Part shown: piece by piece, positions 8,199 to 20,355 of the stretch
Layout: each line of letters starts with the position of its first letter
How positions within the stretch are numbered: the first letter of the stretch is position 1
Assembly (NCBI GenBank): GCA_943704495.1
Contig: CALSCR010001296.1
Coordinates: 1-23,743 of the forward strand
Origin: Pigoraptor chileana
Lineage: Eukaryota > Opisthokonta > Filasterea
Length of the DNA stretch: 23,743 bases
Reading direction: 5' to 3'
The notes under the pieces: generated by a model
The model's database searches: none
What the model was told of the DNA's origin: nothing
The model's input: the letters and a program-made list of their open reading frames with translations, nothing else
Translations under genes and position numbers: made by a program

Positions 8199-11100
8199 TC
8201 ACGCAATTGTGCGCGGGAAGAAGCCGACCTTCCAAAGCCACTGGACGTATGTGTTGACGAGCTGCTGGTCCACAGCGGGGAATCGCGCGCCCAGGGTTGT
8301 CAGAAGGCGCACCGTCCTCTCGCACGCAATGTCGCTGTCAACAAGCTCCTCAAGCTCCGCGGTGAACAGTGGGGAGAAAAGACGCAGCGCATTGTCCTCC
8401 GCAGCGCCCGCAGAGCCCTCGGTGAGCGGCGCCTCAATTGCCGCAAGTAACCGCGCGCGCCACTCGCCGTAAGGCAGCTGCGCAATATTCGTCTGGTAGG
8501 AGGGCTCGGTGGCCTTCACCATCGCCACAAACTGCGACAACGCGAGGTGCGAGGGCGCGCGCAGGTGCAGGGTCAGTGGTTGCCCATCTTCACGACGCAT
8601 GCGCGCAGATCCCAGCGCCATCACAGTCGCAATCGCTGAGGCAACAAAGTCCACGGGGACGGGATCAACTAGCCAGTTGAGGTCGGGGAACGCACGTATT
8701 TGCAGGCAGCCCTTCAAAAACGCATACAAAAAGTCCAGTGTGCTGCATGCCCCAGTCTCAACCGATCCCATGACCCTGCAACGTGCAGTAAAGCACAGAC
8801 CGCGTGTTAGAGGCGCACACAAAGCACGTCCCCGCATTGCAAAACAGTTCACCACCAAAGTCTCACATTGTGCCCATCCGCCACATCCAGCTGCCAACAC
8901 CACGCACCTTCCCAGGCGATACACAGCCACCGGCAGCCCACGCTCCGAAGCCTGCGCGACGAGCTTCTCAGCGACCCACTTGCCTGCGAGAAGTGCAAGG
9001 AGGACAAGAACCGTCAATACAGTCTGCAGATACAATAGTTGTGATCCCGGTACAAGTGCAACACCCACTTTTTGCATAGCCTGAACCCAACCGCTCGACC
9101 GCATCATGGAGACGCTCCTCCGCGAAGGACTCCACCTTGTTGCGTGTGCTGGCGGGAAACACCGACATGGTCGACACATAGTGAAGCGGCTTTGCGCGTG
9201 TCGTCATACAAAGGCGCACAACAGCGGCTGTGCCAAGTGCATTCGAGTCCCGCATGGGCCCTTCGTATGGAAGCAAAAAGTTCACCAGAGACCCGTTGTG
9301 CACCACGGCGTCAATTGTTTCACACAGAGACTTGTAGGTAGCCGAGAGCACACCGAGTTGTGGCTTGGCAAGATCGCCCGGCAGCGAAAACACGCGCTGC
9401 TCCACCATTGCGTCGACTTCGGGGGTGAGAAGGCCGTAACCACTCATATTCGCACGCAGTTTAGCCATGCCGTCGGCCTCGTCCTTGCAGCGGACAATGC
9501 AGTAGACCTGCGCCTCTGTTCGCAGCAGCAGCTCCTTGAGCAGGAAGGCGCCAACAAAACCCGACGCGCCCGTCAACAGCAGGCGGCACTGGTTGCTGTC
9601 CAGCGGCCGGGCGGCGGCCCCGTGCGCAACAACAAGCGCGGCGTCCAACGTCGAATCCTCCTTCAGCATGCGCGCAAGCATCTGCTGTGCAAGAGACTCG
9701 CCAGTGCGGACACCCCCGGGCACCTCGTGCAGCTTCTTCAGCGCAGGCGCACGCGTCGCCAGGCTCTCTGCCAGCCCAGCCACAGTCGCCTGCTCGTACA
9801 GCACAGAGACGGGTATTTCAACGCCAAGCATCTTTTTCAGGCGCGCAACCAGCCTTGACGCCGCAAGCGAATGGCCACCAAGCGCAAAGAATGAGTCGAG
9901 TATGCCAAACTGCTTGGAGCCCAATATTTCCCCAAAGAGGTCGGCAACACGCTGCTCCAGCTCAGTGCGAGGCGCCAGCAGCTCCCTGCCGGCACCACGG
10001 CTACCCGCAACGGCCGCCCAGTCGGGCTCCGGTAGCGCCTGCCGATCTACCTTCCCATTGGGCGTAAGGGGAAACTCGTCAAGAGCGATGAGCGCAGAGG
10101 GGAGCATGTACTCCGGCAGCGACTCAAGAATAAACGACCGCAACGCCTCCGTAGTGAGCGACGCACCGCCCTTGCATACGTAGTATCCGACGAGCCGCTT
10201 GTCCTTCGTCGCAGGCTCCTCTCGCACAAGCACAACACACTCGGCAACGGCAGGGTGCTTGCAAACCACAGTCTCAATTTCGTCAAGTTCGATGCGGAAT
10301 CCGCGCAGCTTGATTTGGTTATCGGCGCGTCCCAGAAACTCAAGGTTGCCGTCCCGTCGCCAACGCACCAGATCACCTGTTTTATACAAGCGCTCTTTCA
10401 CGATGCGCTTAGATGCGGCGTCGACAACAATTTCGACGTCCACAAACGCACGTGCCGTGAGGTCATTTCGACCCAAGTACCCGCGTCCGACACCCGCACC
10501 GGCAATATAGAGTTCTCCGGGGATCGAGACGGGCACGGGCGATCGCTGGGGATCGAGCACATACACGCGCGCATTCCCAATCGGCTTCCCAATCGGAGGA
10601 GGCTCCGATTCAACGCCGACGCGGTAATATGTCGACAGAACGGTGCATTCGGCAGGACCGTACAGGTTGTCATATCGCAGGGAGGGGCGAGGGGCATTGA
10701 GTCCCCGCTGCATCTTTTCGCCGCCAGCGACGAGCGTCCGCATTGATGTTTCCGAGGGGAGCTCCTCGAGAATGTATTCGGCCATTGCCGTGGGTGCAAT
10801 CGCAAACGTGACGTTGCCCGCAGCAAAGGCGCGCACAGTCGATGAGCTGGACAGGCGCTCGTCGTCGTCAATAATGTAGAGACCGCCACCGGCAACGAGC
10901 AGCGGCCACACCTCCATGTTGATAGGGTCGAATGACTGGCCAATCATCTGCGCGCCGACATCGCCCGTCCCAAAGTTGTACTCGCGTATTGCCCACGTGA
11001 CCATATTGAGAAGGTTGCGGTGTTCAATGCACACACCCTTGGGTGTGCCCGTCGAGCCGCTCGTGTACACAACGTACGCCAGGTCTGTGAGGCCGCGCAC

Positions 11101-14100
11101 GGGAGCGCCCGCAACGGGGCCACCGGGACCGTCATGCACAGGCGGAATCGGCTTGTCGACAAGCACTGTCACGAAGTTGCCCGGCGGCAATAGCGGCAGA
11201 AGTTCGCTGTGAGTAACAACAACCGGTACAGCCGCGTTGGTCAGCTGGAATTCAACGCGTTTCGCTGGCAGCTTAGGATCAATGAAAAGATACGCCGCAC
11301 CCGCTTTGTGAGCAGCAAGCGCGGATACGAGAAGGTCAAGAGAGCGCTTGAGAAACACGGCCACCACACATTGCGGGCCAACGCGCCACTGGTCCGACAT
11401 CGAAGCGAGGACGTAGCGGGCAATGCATGACGAGCGCCGGTCCATCTCCGCGTAGGTCAGGCGGCCCGTGCGCGATGCGAGGGCGAGAGCTGCGGGTCGC
11501 TCGCGAGCATGACGCTCAACAATGGCGGCGACAGTCTCGGTGGGGACGCCAGGCAGCGCCGTGTCGTTCCATTCGACAACAATCCTGCGGTGTTCGGCGG
11601 GAGCAAGAATCTGCAGGGCGCCCACCGTCCTCAGCGGATCCGCGCAGACAGACTCCAGGACACGGAGGTAGTGGGCACACATCGACTGTGCAAACTGCAC
11701 TGTGAAGAGATCCGTATTGTAACGGAGTGAGATGCAACGCACCGTGTTGGTCGCATCATCCTCCACAATGAGGGAAAGATCCAGTGGTGATCCCTCTTGC
11801 TCAACCTCGTACGACTCGCAAAGAAGCTCACGCTCAGGACGGCTCTTGGCGACGTAACGGTGTCGGCGCTGCAGTGCAAAGAGGGCCTGCGCGAGGGGTG
11901 AGCGCGAGGGGTCGCGGTGGGTCTGCATTGCCTCCACGAGCGATGCAAAGGGCATGTCCTGATTGCTAAGTGCGTCAATCAGTGCCTCCTGCACATCCGC
12001 CAGCAGTGATGAGAAGGCAACAGCCGCAGACACGCGCGTCCGCAGGACAAGCACATTCGCAAAATGCCCGATTATGCGCTCAAATTCGAGCATTGAGCGG
12101 CCGGCGACGGGAAACCCAATGGCAATGTCCTCCTGGGCCGTGTAGCGGTACATCATCGCAAAGAACGCCGACAGCAGGAGGGGAAACATCGTCACCTGCT
12201 CCGCGGCCGCCACTGCGCGCAGCCGATCGGCGAGCGCGGCGGGTATCTCGACCGCAATGGCAGCGCCGTTGTATGTCTGCACCGGCGGCCGCGGCTTGTC
12301 ACTGGGCATGTTGAGCACCGTTACGTTTGCGAGAGACCGCTTCCAAAACCGCTGAAGGCGCTTGCCGTCCTCGCCGTCCATCAGCTTGGTCTGCCAATGA
12401 ACGAAATCAGCGTACTGCATGGGCTTTGGTCCAAGTGCCGCTCCCCCATCAATGTAAGCGACATTGAACTCATCCCACAAAATGTCGAGAGACCAACCGT
12501 CCAGACATATGTGCGGACCCACAAAGACGACGAGCGTGCGCTTTGCAGGCCGACGGTACATGCGCACACGAAGCAGCGGACGCTCTGGAGAGCTGACGAA
12601 AAAGGGCTTATGCACGTCGGCGTGCACAATGGTTTTGAGAGCAGCGTCAGGGACATCCATGGCATCCGACACAGCAAAATCGACGCTGAGCGATGTAGAC
12701 ACCCGCTGATACGGGACACCATCGTCCTCGCCGAAGTATGCGCGCAGCTGCTGGTTGCGGCGCACGATCGCACGCACAGCCTCGAGAGCCCTCGTTTCGT
12801 CTAGCTCCTCTAGGAAGATGCGCCCAGATATAACGTGGTACGACGCTTGCTCCTCGGGGCTCTGAAGCTTGTACACAAACCAAAGAGACCTTTGGTTGTA
12901 TGAAAGCGGATAAGAGCCGCCCGCGGGAACAGCCTGTGCCAGTGTGCGCGAGTCGACAGACATTCGCTCGCCAAGGCCTGCGACAGAGTAGCTTATGCCG
13001 CCGCTGGCCGCCCCCTCCTGGCCTGATGACGACACGGAGCCTCCAAACAGGCGGACAACGTGCGACTGGGAGGCATCGCGCGACAGGGACGCCGCAACGC
13101 CCTCGGGAATGGTGCTTGTGGGCGCAAGCTGTGGGGGCGCGATTGACTGCTGGTACATCTGGTGCGCAGTGAGCGCGCTGCCCTGGGCAGACATGCGGCG
13201 CTGCAGTTGCACAGGAACGGCAGACGACGGCGACGCCGACGAGGGAGCCTTGTCCCCAGCCAGCATCCGCGAAAGCTTGCTTGACTGCGGCGGTTGCAGC
13301 TGTTCCGCGACGGGTACACGGTCAAACATGTCACCGGCAAAGCTCCCATTGCGTCCACGCGTGGGCGTCGCTGCGGGCTGCGAAGCCTGCGCCTGCTGTG
13401 CGGGCTGTCCCTGCTGTGCCCGCGGCGTGCTCGACACGGCGGACGTTTTCACTGAGCTGCCGGGCGTTGCGTGTAGAGACACGACAGTCGCCTCAGGGCC
13501 GAGTGACCGCAGAAAGTGCTCGATTTTCTCCGCGAGGAGTGCGACTGTGCGGCTCTGGAACACTGCCTTGTAACCGAGCTCCACGCCAAAAATGGAGCGC
13601 ACGCGCGAAATAACTTGCGCGATGAGTAGCGAATGGCCTCCAAGTTCAAAAAAGTCGTCCGAAAGACCGACGCGATCGACCGCAAGCACTTCCGCAAAGA
13701 TGGCGGCGAGGCTCTTTTGCACCGGTGTCTTCGGTTCCTCGTATACACTTGCGCCAATTTTGTTCCAATCAACGGCCGGGAGGGCGCGCTTGTCGACTTT
13801 GCCGTTGCCGGACAGAGGAAGGGCGGACATGGCGACCAAGAAGCTCGGCACCATGTACTCGGGCATCTTCTCCTGCAAATACACCCGCAGCTGTTCTTGC
13901 GCCTCCTCCGCCGCGGGCAGCACCGATGGCATTCCCGACGCCGCATCCGGCGGTGACGCAACACCCGCCGAGTTAGACGTTGCGGCTGCGGGAGACGCGG
14001 GTGGTCGCGCGAACCGCGGCACAAAATACCCGACAAGGCGCTTCTCCCCCTTGGGATCGTCGACGGGAACGACGACGCACTCGGCCACGAGCGGGCACTC

Positions 14101-17100
14101 CTCCATCACAGATTCGATTTCGCCAAGCTCGACTCTGAATCCACGAAGTTTAATCTGGTTGTCGATGCGGCTCACAAAGTCAAGCTTCCCGTCGGCTCTC
14201 CACCGAACAAAATCGCCCGTCTTGTAAACGCGCTCAGTGACGACTCGGCCGGAGGGATCCACGGGAATGTCGATGGTCATAAATGCGGCTTGGGTGAGGT
14301 CATCCCGCCCGTAGTATCCCCGAGAGAGGCACACGCCAGCGACATACAGCTCCCCAGTAATGCCGACAGGGACTGGGCGGCGACTGCGGTCAAGCACGTA
14401 CAGGCGTACGTTCGCCACGGGACCGCCCACCGGCGGATTATCCTGCCCCGGCGGTACCTCGCAATACGTCACGTTGACCGTTGCCTCCGTCGGGCCATAA
14501 ATATTCACGAGACGGAAGGGCACAGGCTCACTCGCGCCTTTGTGCAGACGGTCGCCTCCTGTGTAGAGCACGCGGAGGGGGGCCGTTTTAGGCCACGGAA
14601 TTTTGAGCACGCGTTCAGCGAGGGGCGTGGGCATGAAGCAAATGTTGACACGTTGGGCAATGAGCCACTTCACGAGCGCCTCTGGCACAACGCGGCTGTT
14701 TTCGTCAACGGCAATCAGCATCATTCCCGTGCAGAGAGAGGACCACAATTCGGACGCCGCCCCATCGAATGCGGGACTCGCAAGCATCGAGCACCGATCG
14801 CCCAACCGCATTCCGTACGTTTTTACATGCCATGCGACGTAATTGGCAAAATTACGGTGGGTGAGCTGAACACCCTTCGGCTTCCCGGTGGACCCGCTCG
14901 TGTAAATCACGCAGAGAAGCGCGTCAATGGACACGGGCACAGTGGGCAGGTTGCCCGGAGCCATTTCGACCGCGCGACCGGGGTCAGTGTCGAGGAAGAC
15001 CACCTTCACAGAGGGCGGGACGGTGGCAAGGAGAGCCCTGTCCACGCGCGAGATGGTGAGCACGACGCGCGACTTTGAATCCTCGAGCATGAACTGCACC
15101 CTCGCGGCAGGGTAGCTTGGATCGATGGGCATGTATGCGGCGCCAGTCTTAATCACCCCAAGTGTCGCCATTGGGATGTACGCGCACCGCGGAAGGAGAA
15201 CAGCCACAACCTCGCCACTGCCGACGCCATTGCGCATAAGGAGATTGGCGATGCGGTTCGAATTGAGGGACAGGTCTGCATACGTCATCGTGATTCTTCT
15301 TCCCTCGTCCACATCCTCGGCTGCGACTGCAATCAGACGCGGGTGCATTGTGCACACATTCTCCACAACAGAGTGTATCGGCTGCGTCTCGTCGTAAGGT
15401 GCCGTCGTGGCTGTCCACTCGCCCGTAATCATGCCCAACTCGCGCGGGGAAATGAGCGTGAGGTCGGATATCTTTGCGTCGCACTGCGATGCGACATTCG
15501 AGAGGAGTGCCACAAAGTGCTCCGCCATTCCGTCAATGGTGCTTGGCTCAAACAGCTCGCTATTATACTGGAAGCAGCCGAGCAAGCCACCTTCGTCGTT
15601 CTCCGCCATCAACATCGTTACATCCATCTGCGCCGTCGTCTTTTCAATCTTCATCGACTCGAGCACCAGCGAGCCTAATTCCATACGTTGGCCGCCCTCA
15701 CCAAGAAGAATAGGCGCCAGCTGCCGCTCGCTAACTTTCTGCGATGTCTCCAGAACGAACATAGACTGGAAGATCGGGTGATGGCTCGCATCCCGGCCCT
15801 GTTCGACGGCGCGGACCACCTCGGGAAACGGGCAGTCCTGGTGGGCGAGTGCAGAGAGCACAACACGCTGCAAGCGCTTGAGAAAGTTAGAGAAGGACGG
15901 GTTGCCCGCAAGGGACGCGCGTATTGGGACTGAGTTAACAAAATACCCGACAACATCCTCAAACTCGCGCTTCCTGCGGCAGGCCATCGGCGTGCCAATG
16001 ACAATGTCGTCCTGACCAGAATAACGGTGCATGAGCACGAAATAGCATCCAATAAGGACAACAAACGACGTCATGCCCTCCGACTTGCCGATCGACGAGA
16101 CGGTCGCCCACACCTCGGGGGGCACGCGGAAGAACATAGTTTTGCCGGTATATCCCTGCACAGACGGTCGCGTGTGGTCGGTGGGCAGATTAAGGAAGCG
16201 GGGGCAGTCGGCCAAGCGGCGCGTCCAGTAGTGCAGCAACTTGGCCCCGTGGTTGCCGGTCATCAGCGTCCTCTGCCAGTTGCTGAAGTCGGCGTAGGTC
16301 GTGGCCAGTTCCTGCAGCTCGGCAATGTCCCCGGGGCCACCCAGCCGAAAGTGATCGTACATGACGCTCAATTCATCAAACAGGATTGAATACGACCACA
16401 AATCCACGGCAATGTGGTGCGCCGTCCAGATGAGGACAATGCCGCCCGCCGTGTCCACCAAACGCAGGCGCATGATGGGCCCATTTGCGAGATCAAACGG
16501 CTTATGCGTCTCCCGGTGAAGGTATGCTTCGAGTTCCTCGTCGCTCCACGTGCGCCCGTTCAGCAGCTCCATGTCCAGACGCGCCTTCTCATCGACGCGC
16601 TGAACAGGCTGGCCGTCGTGATCAGCACGATACACCGTGCGCAGAACGGGGTGGCGCCTGAGCAGCATCTCAAAGGATTTGCGGAGGGCAACGACATCGA
16701 CCTTATCACCACTCCGCGTCGACAAGCGCACGGCAAAAAGGATGTTGTAGGCGACCGAAGACTGGCTGTCTCCATCAATATTGCTGAGGTACCATAGCGA
16801 CTGCTGGTTCATCGACATGGCGTGAACCGTGCCCGGGCGGCGCTCAACGGGCAGGTTGAGGTACGAGCACGCAACGCTGAGGCTGCCGGTCGGCGATTCA
16901 GTCGATGCGCCCCACCCCCCCTGCAGTCCCTGTGCCACAGATCCCGCCGAGCGCGCAGCAGGAAGGGCGTCTTCCGCAACAGTCCCCGCAGCCTGTCTGC
17001 GCGCAACATACGCAGCAAGGCGTGCAACAGTGGGCTCGCGAAATAGCGCGTCGTAGCTCATATCGAATCCGAAACGATCCTTCACACGCGTTACCACTTG

Positions 17101-20100
17101 CGCTGCCGACAGTGAGTGGCCACCAAGTTCAAAAAAATTGTCCGTAATCGACATTGCATCGAGGCCGAGGACGTCTGCAAATATGTCAGCGAGGGCCTGC
17201 TCCGTCTTGTCGCGCGGTGCAATGAGGGTGCGATCAAGCACGCGGCTATCCTGCCAGTTGACCTTAGGGAGGCCCATGCGGTTGATTTTGCCCGTGCCCG
17301 TCAACGGCATTGCGCGGATTTTCATGATGACGTAAGGGACCATGTACTCGGGCAGGCGTACCTTGGCGTGGTCGCGCAGCTGGCGGACCGATATGTCGCC
17401 ACCCTGCAGCGGTACAACGTATGCCACAATGCGCTTCTCGTTGTTGCGGGGATCACTTTCCACCACGCAGCACGCCTCCGACACAGTCGGGTGCTCTGCA
17501 AGAGCCACTTCAATCTCGCCCAACTCCACACGATATCCGCGGATTTTCACCTGCCCGTCCATGCGCGCAATAAATTCCAGCGTGCCATCGGGCCGCCAGC
17601 GCACGAGATCACCCGTGCGGTAGGTTCGTCCGCCAAGGGTGACACGCCCTGTCGTGTACTCAAAGTGAGCATACGCATTCAGGAAGCGCTGTTGAGTAAG
17701 GTCTGCTCGCCCAAAGTATCCCCGCGCCACGCCAACACCACCAATGTAAAGCTCCCCCGGAACACCAACAGGCACGAGAGACTTGTCCGCACTGAGAACT
17801 AGCAACAGTGCATTCGCCCAAGCGCCACCAATGGGAGGGTTATCCTGCCCAGGTGGTACATCGCAATACGTCACATTCACTGTCGTTTCAGTGGGACCGT
17901 AAATATTCACGAGACGGAACGGAACGGGCCCACTCGCGCCCTTGTGCAGGCGATCGCCCCCTGTGTAAAGCACACGCAGCGCTGCAGAGGCGGGCCACGG
18001 CAGCTTCAGCACCCGCTCGGCGAGGGGAGTCGGCATGAAGCAAATGCAAATGTGCGCGTCGCAAAGCCACTTGACAAGCGCCTCCGGAAGTACGCGGCTG
18101 TTGTCATCCACGGCAACAAGCGTAAGGCCCCCACAGAGCGACGACCACAGCTCGGATGCACCCGCGTCGAACGCAGGGCTTGCAAGCATCGCACACCGAT
18201 CTCTCGCACCCATACCGTACGTTTTCAGATGCCAAAGAACGTAATTGACGAATCCCTTGTGGTGAAGCTCAACACCCTTGGGCTTACCGGTGGACCCGCT
18301 CGTGTAAATCACGCAGAGAAGCGACTCGCTGGGGACAGTCACGTTGGGGTTGGTGGCAGCACAAGAGGCCACAGCACCATCAGGATCCGTGTCGAGGTAC
18401 ACGACACGCGTGGATGCCGGTGCCGCTTGCACAAGAGAGGCGTCCACGCGAGTACTGGTGAGGAGAACGCGCGATTTCGAGTCCTCAAGCATAAACTGCA
18501 CGCGGCTCGCAGGGTACCCAGGATCAATCGGCATGTACGCCGCGCCCGCCTTGACAACACCGAGCGCTGCTACTGGTATCTGTAAACAACGCGGGAGCAG
18601 AATGGCAACGAGCTCCCCAGGAACAATGCCCGCACCAACCAACAAATTTGCTACTCGGTTTGAGGCAACGTCAAGTGCGGCAAACGACAGAGTCTCCGCC
18701 CCTTCTTCCACAGCCACCTGAGCTGGATGCTCCGCCACGACCTGTGCAAAGAGATCATGCACGCACTTATCCTCCGGAAATGTGAATGGTAGCGTGCACC
18801 AGCTTTGAATAAGGCTGAGCTCGGCGTCATCCATTAGGCGGAATGCAGAGATGTTGCGGTTGACGTCATCCCCTATGCTCGCGAGCAGCTCGAGATAGTG
18901 GCGGGCCATGCGGGCCACAGCCTCCTCCTCATAGTGTGTGCTGCGGAAGGCAAAGCAGCCCAAGAGCTGGTCCTTGAATTCAAACAGCTCCAGCTTGATT
19001 TCCGCCAATGCAGACCGGCGTATGCATGCGTCAATGGAGCGGAATGTGAGGCCGCCGGCTTCAACTTCCGTGCCAGGCGCCGTGTTCGGCAACAGAAAAA
19101 GCATGCCACCGTCCTGCCGGAAAGCGTCTCCAGAGCGGTGCACAAATTGCGCCTCCAATCCCCGTTCTGCCGCGAGTGCCGGGACCATGCGCACGAGACG
19201 CGTGAGGGGGATTCCCTGGTGAGCCATGATCTCCCCCAGTTGGTCCGACATCAGCGATGCCAGCTGCGAAAACAGAGGATTGCCCCCCATCTCACAAGGC
19301 ACAAGAAGCATGCTCGAGAACGGGCCAACGGCAATATCAGCCGCAGCAAGCGCCCGGCCAGTGACCGACATGCCGCATATGAAGCGATCACGTGATGTGT
19401 AACGGAAGAGGAGCACCTCCCACGCCGCCAGCAGTATTGTGTGCACCGAAGTTCCCACCGCTTTTGCCGACGACTCCAGCTTGCGTCGCAGCGCACGGGG
19501 CAACTCAAACGGGACGCGTCCAGCAGAATAGCGGCTGTCCGCATCTGTCTCAACCGCAAGCGCCGACGGCGGCTTCTTCACGGGTATGTCAAGCGCATCG
19601 CCGAAACCGCTCAGGTGATTTTCCCAAAACTCGATCGTACGTGTTACTTCGGTTCGAGTCGCATTCGACAGGCGCTCGGCGTGCTCAAGATATGACAGCG
19701 AGAGCTCTGGAAGGTGACGGATGCTGCCGCCCGATTTGTAAGCGACGCAGAAGTCCTCAAGAATGACGGCAAGCGACCATTCGTCCGCCACTAGGGCAGA
19801 CGCCCATACGTAGAGCGTAGGCGCAGATCCTGCGCGAACAAACAACCGCACCCGCAGGTGGGCCCCAGGAAGAGACACGGCGCGGCGCGACTCTTCCTCG
19901 AGTGCGCGCACAAACGCACTGTGCGACAAGTGCGACACGTCAGCCTCGGAGTAGTCAAGCAACGCAATCTCCCGCACATGCTGCTCACACACCCGCGGTG
20001 CGTCGACTGGGCTGCCCTCCGGCGCCGCAAGCGAACGAAACTCAGTTCGGAGGCACGGGTGGCGCTGGGCAATGGCCGCAAACGCTTCGCGCACTGTTGC

Positions 20101-20355
20101 GCGGTCGCACTCCGAAGTGATCTCGGCGACAAAAGAAACGCCAAGCGATATTTCGTCACGTCGACCGTCAAGGGCCCACAGTTCATCTTGGCGCACAGTC
20201 AAAGGAGCCCACCCAGCCGACGCAGCGGGCGTGACAGTGACGGTTTCACTCGGTACTGGCAAGGGCAGTGCCTCCAACCCACTGTCGTCTGATGCTGGTG
20301 CGGGTGCCGGCAGCGGGTCCGGCTCGCGCGGGGGGAGCGCACTCGTATGCTCCAT
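8199..20355 (-). CDS. Three-module non-ribosomal peptide synthetase with terminal thioester reductase, about 3979 aa
   Basis: It assembles a short peptide on carrier domains and releases it by NAD(P)H reduction. Exons are 20355-9069, 8983-8908 and 8775-8199; introns of 85 and 132 bp are GT-AG and in phase. Order: Pro/Ala-rich leader (1-45); C1 (about 46-520); A1 (about 525-1025, YTSGSTGKPKG near 680, A10 Lys about 1023); T1 (GGHS, Ser1081); C2 (about 1180-1620, HHIAVDL at 1313-1319); A2 (to about 2180); T2 (Ser2242); Ser/Gln/Ala/Pro-rich linker (about 2280-2475); C3 (from about 2478, PHICLDG at 2614-2620); A3 (to about 3440); T3 (Ser3496); reductase (about 3590-3979) with TGASGFVG and catalytic YxxxK in GYAKSKW (Tyr3760, Lys3764). 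No epimerase, methyltransferase or thioesterase is seen. C1 lacks the catalytic His. Start: first ATG (MEHTS) after an in-frame stop at 20428-20430; the upstream TTG at 20421 is not credible. The product is unknown. Confidence 0.96.

Noticed and set aside
9072-20292. Many plus-strand open frames of 100-260 aa opposite the NRPS (for example 14290-15078 and 9106-9858)
   Set aside because: They are shadows of the GC-rich NRPS reading frame; none shows a recognisable domain.
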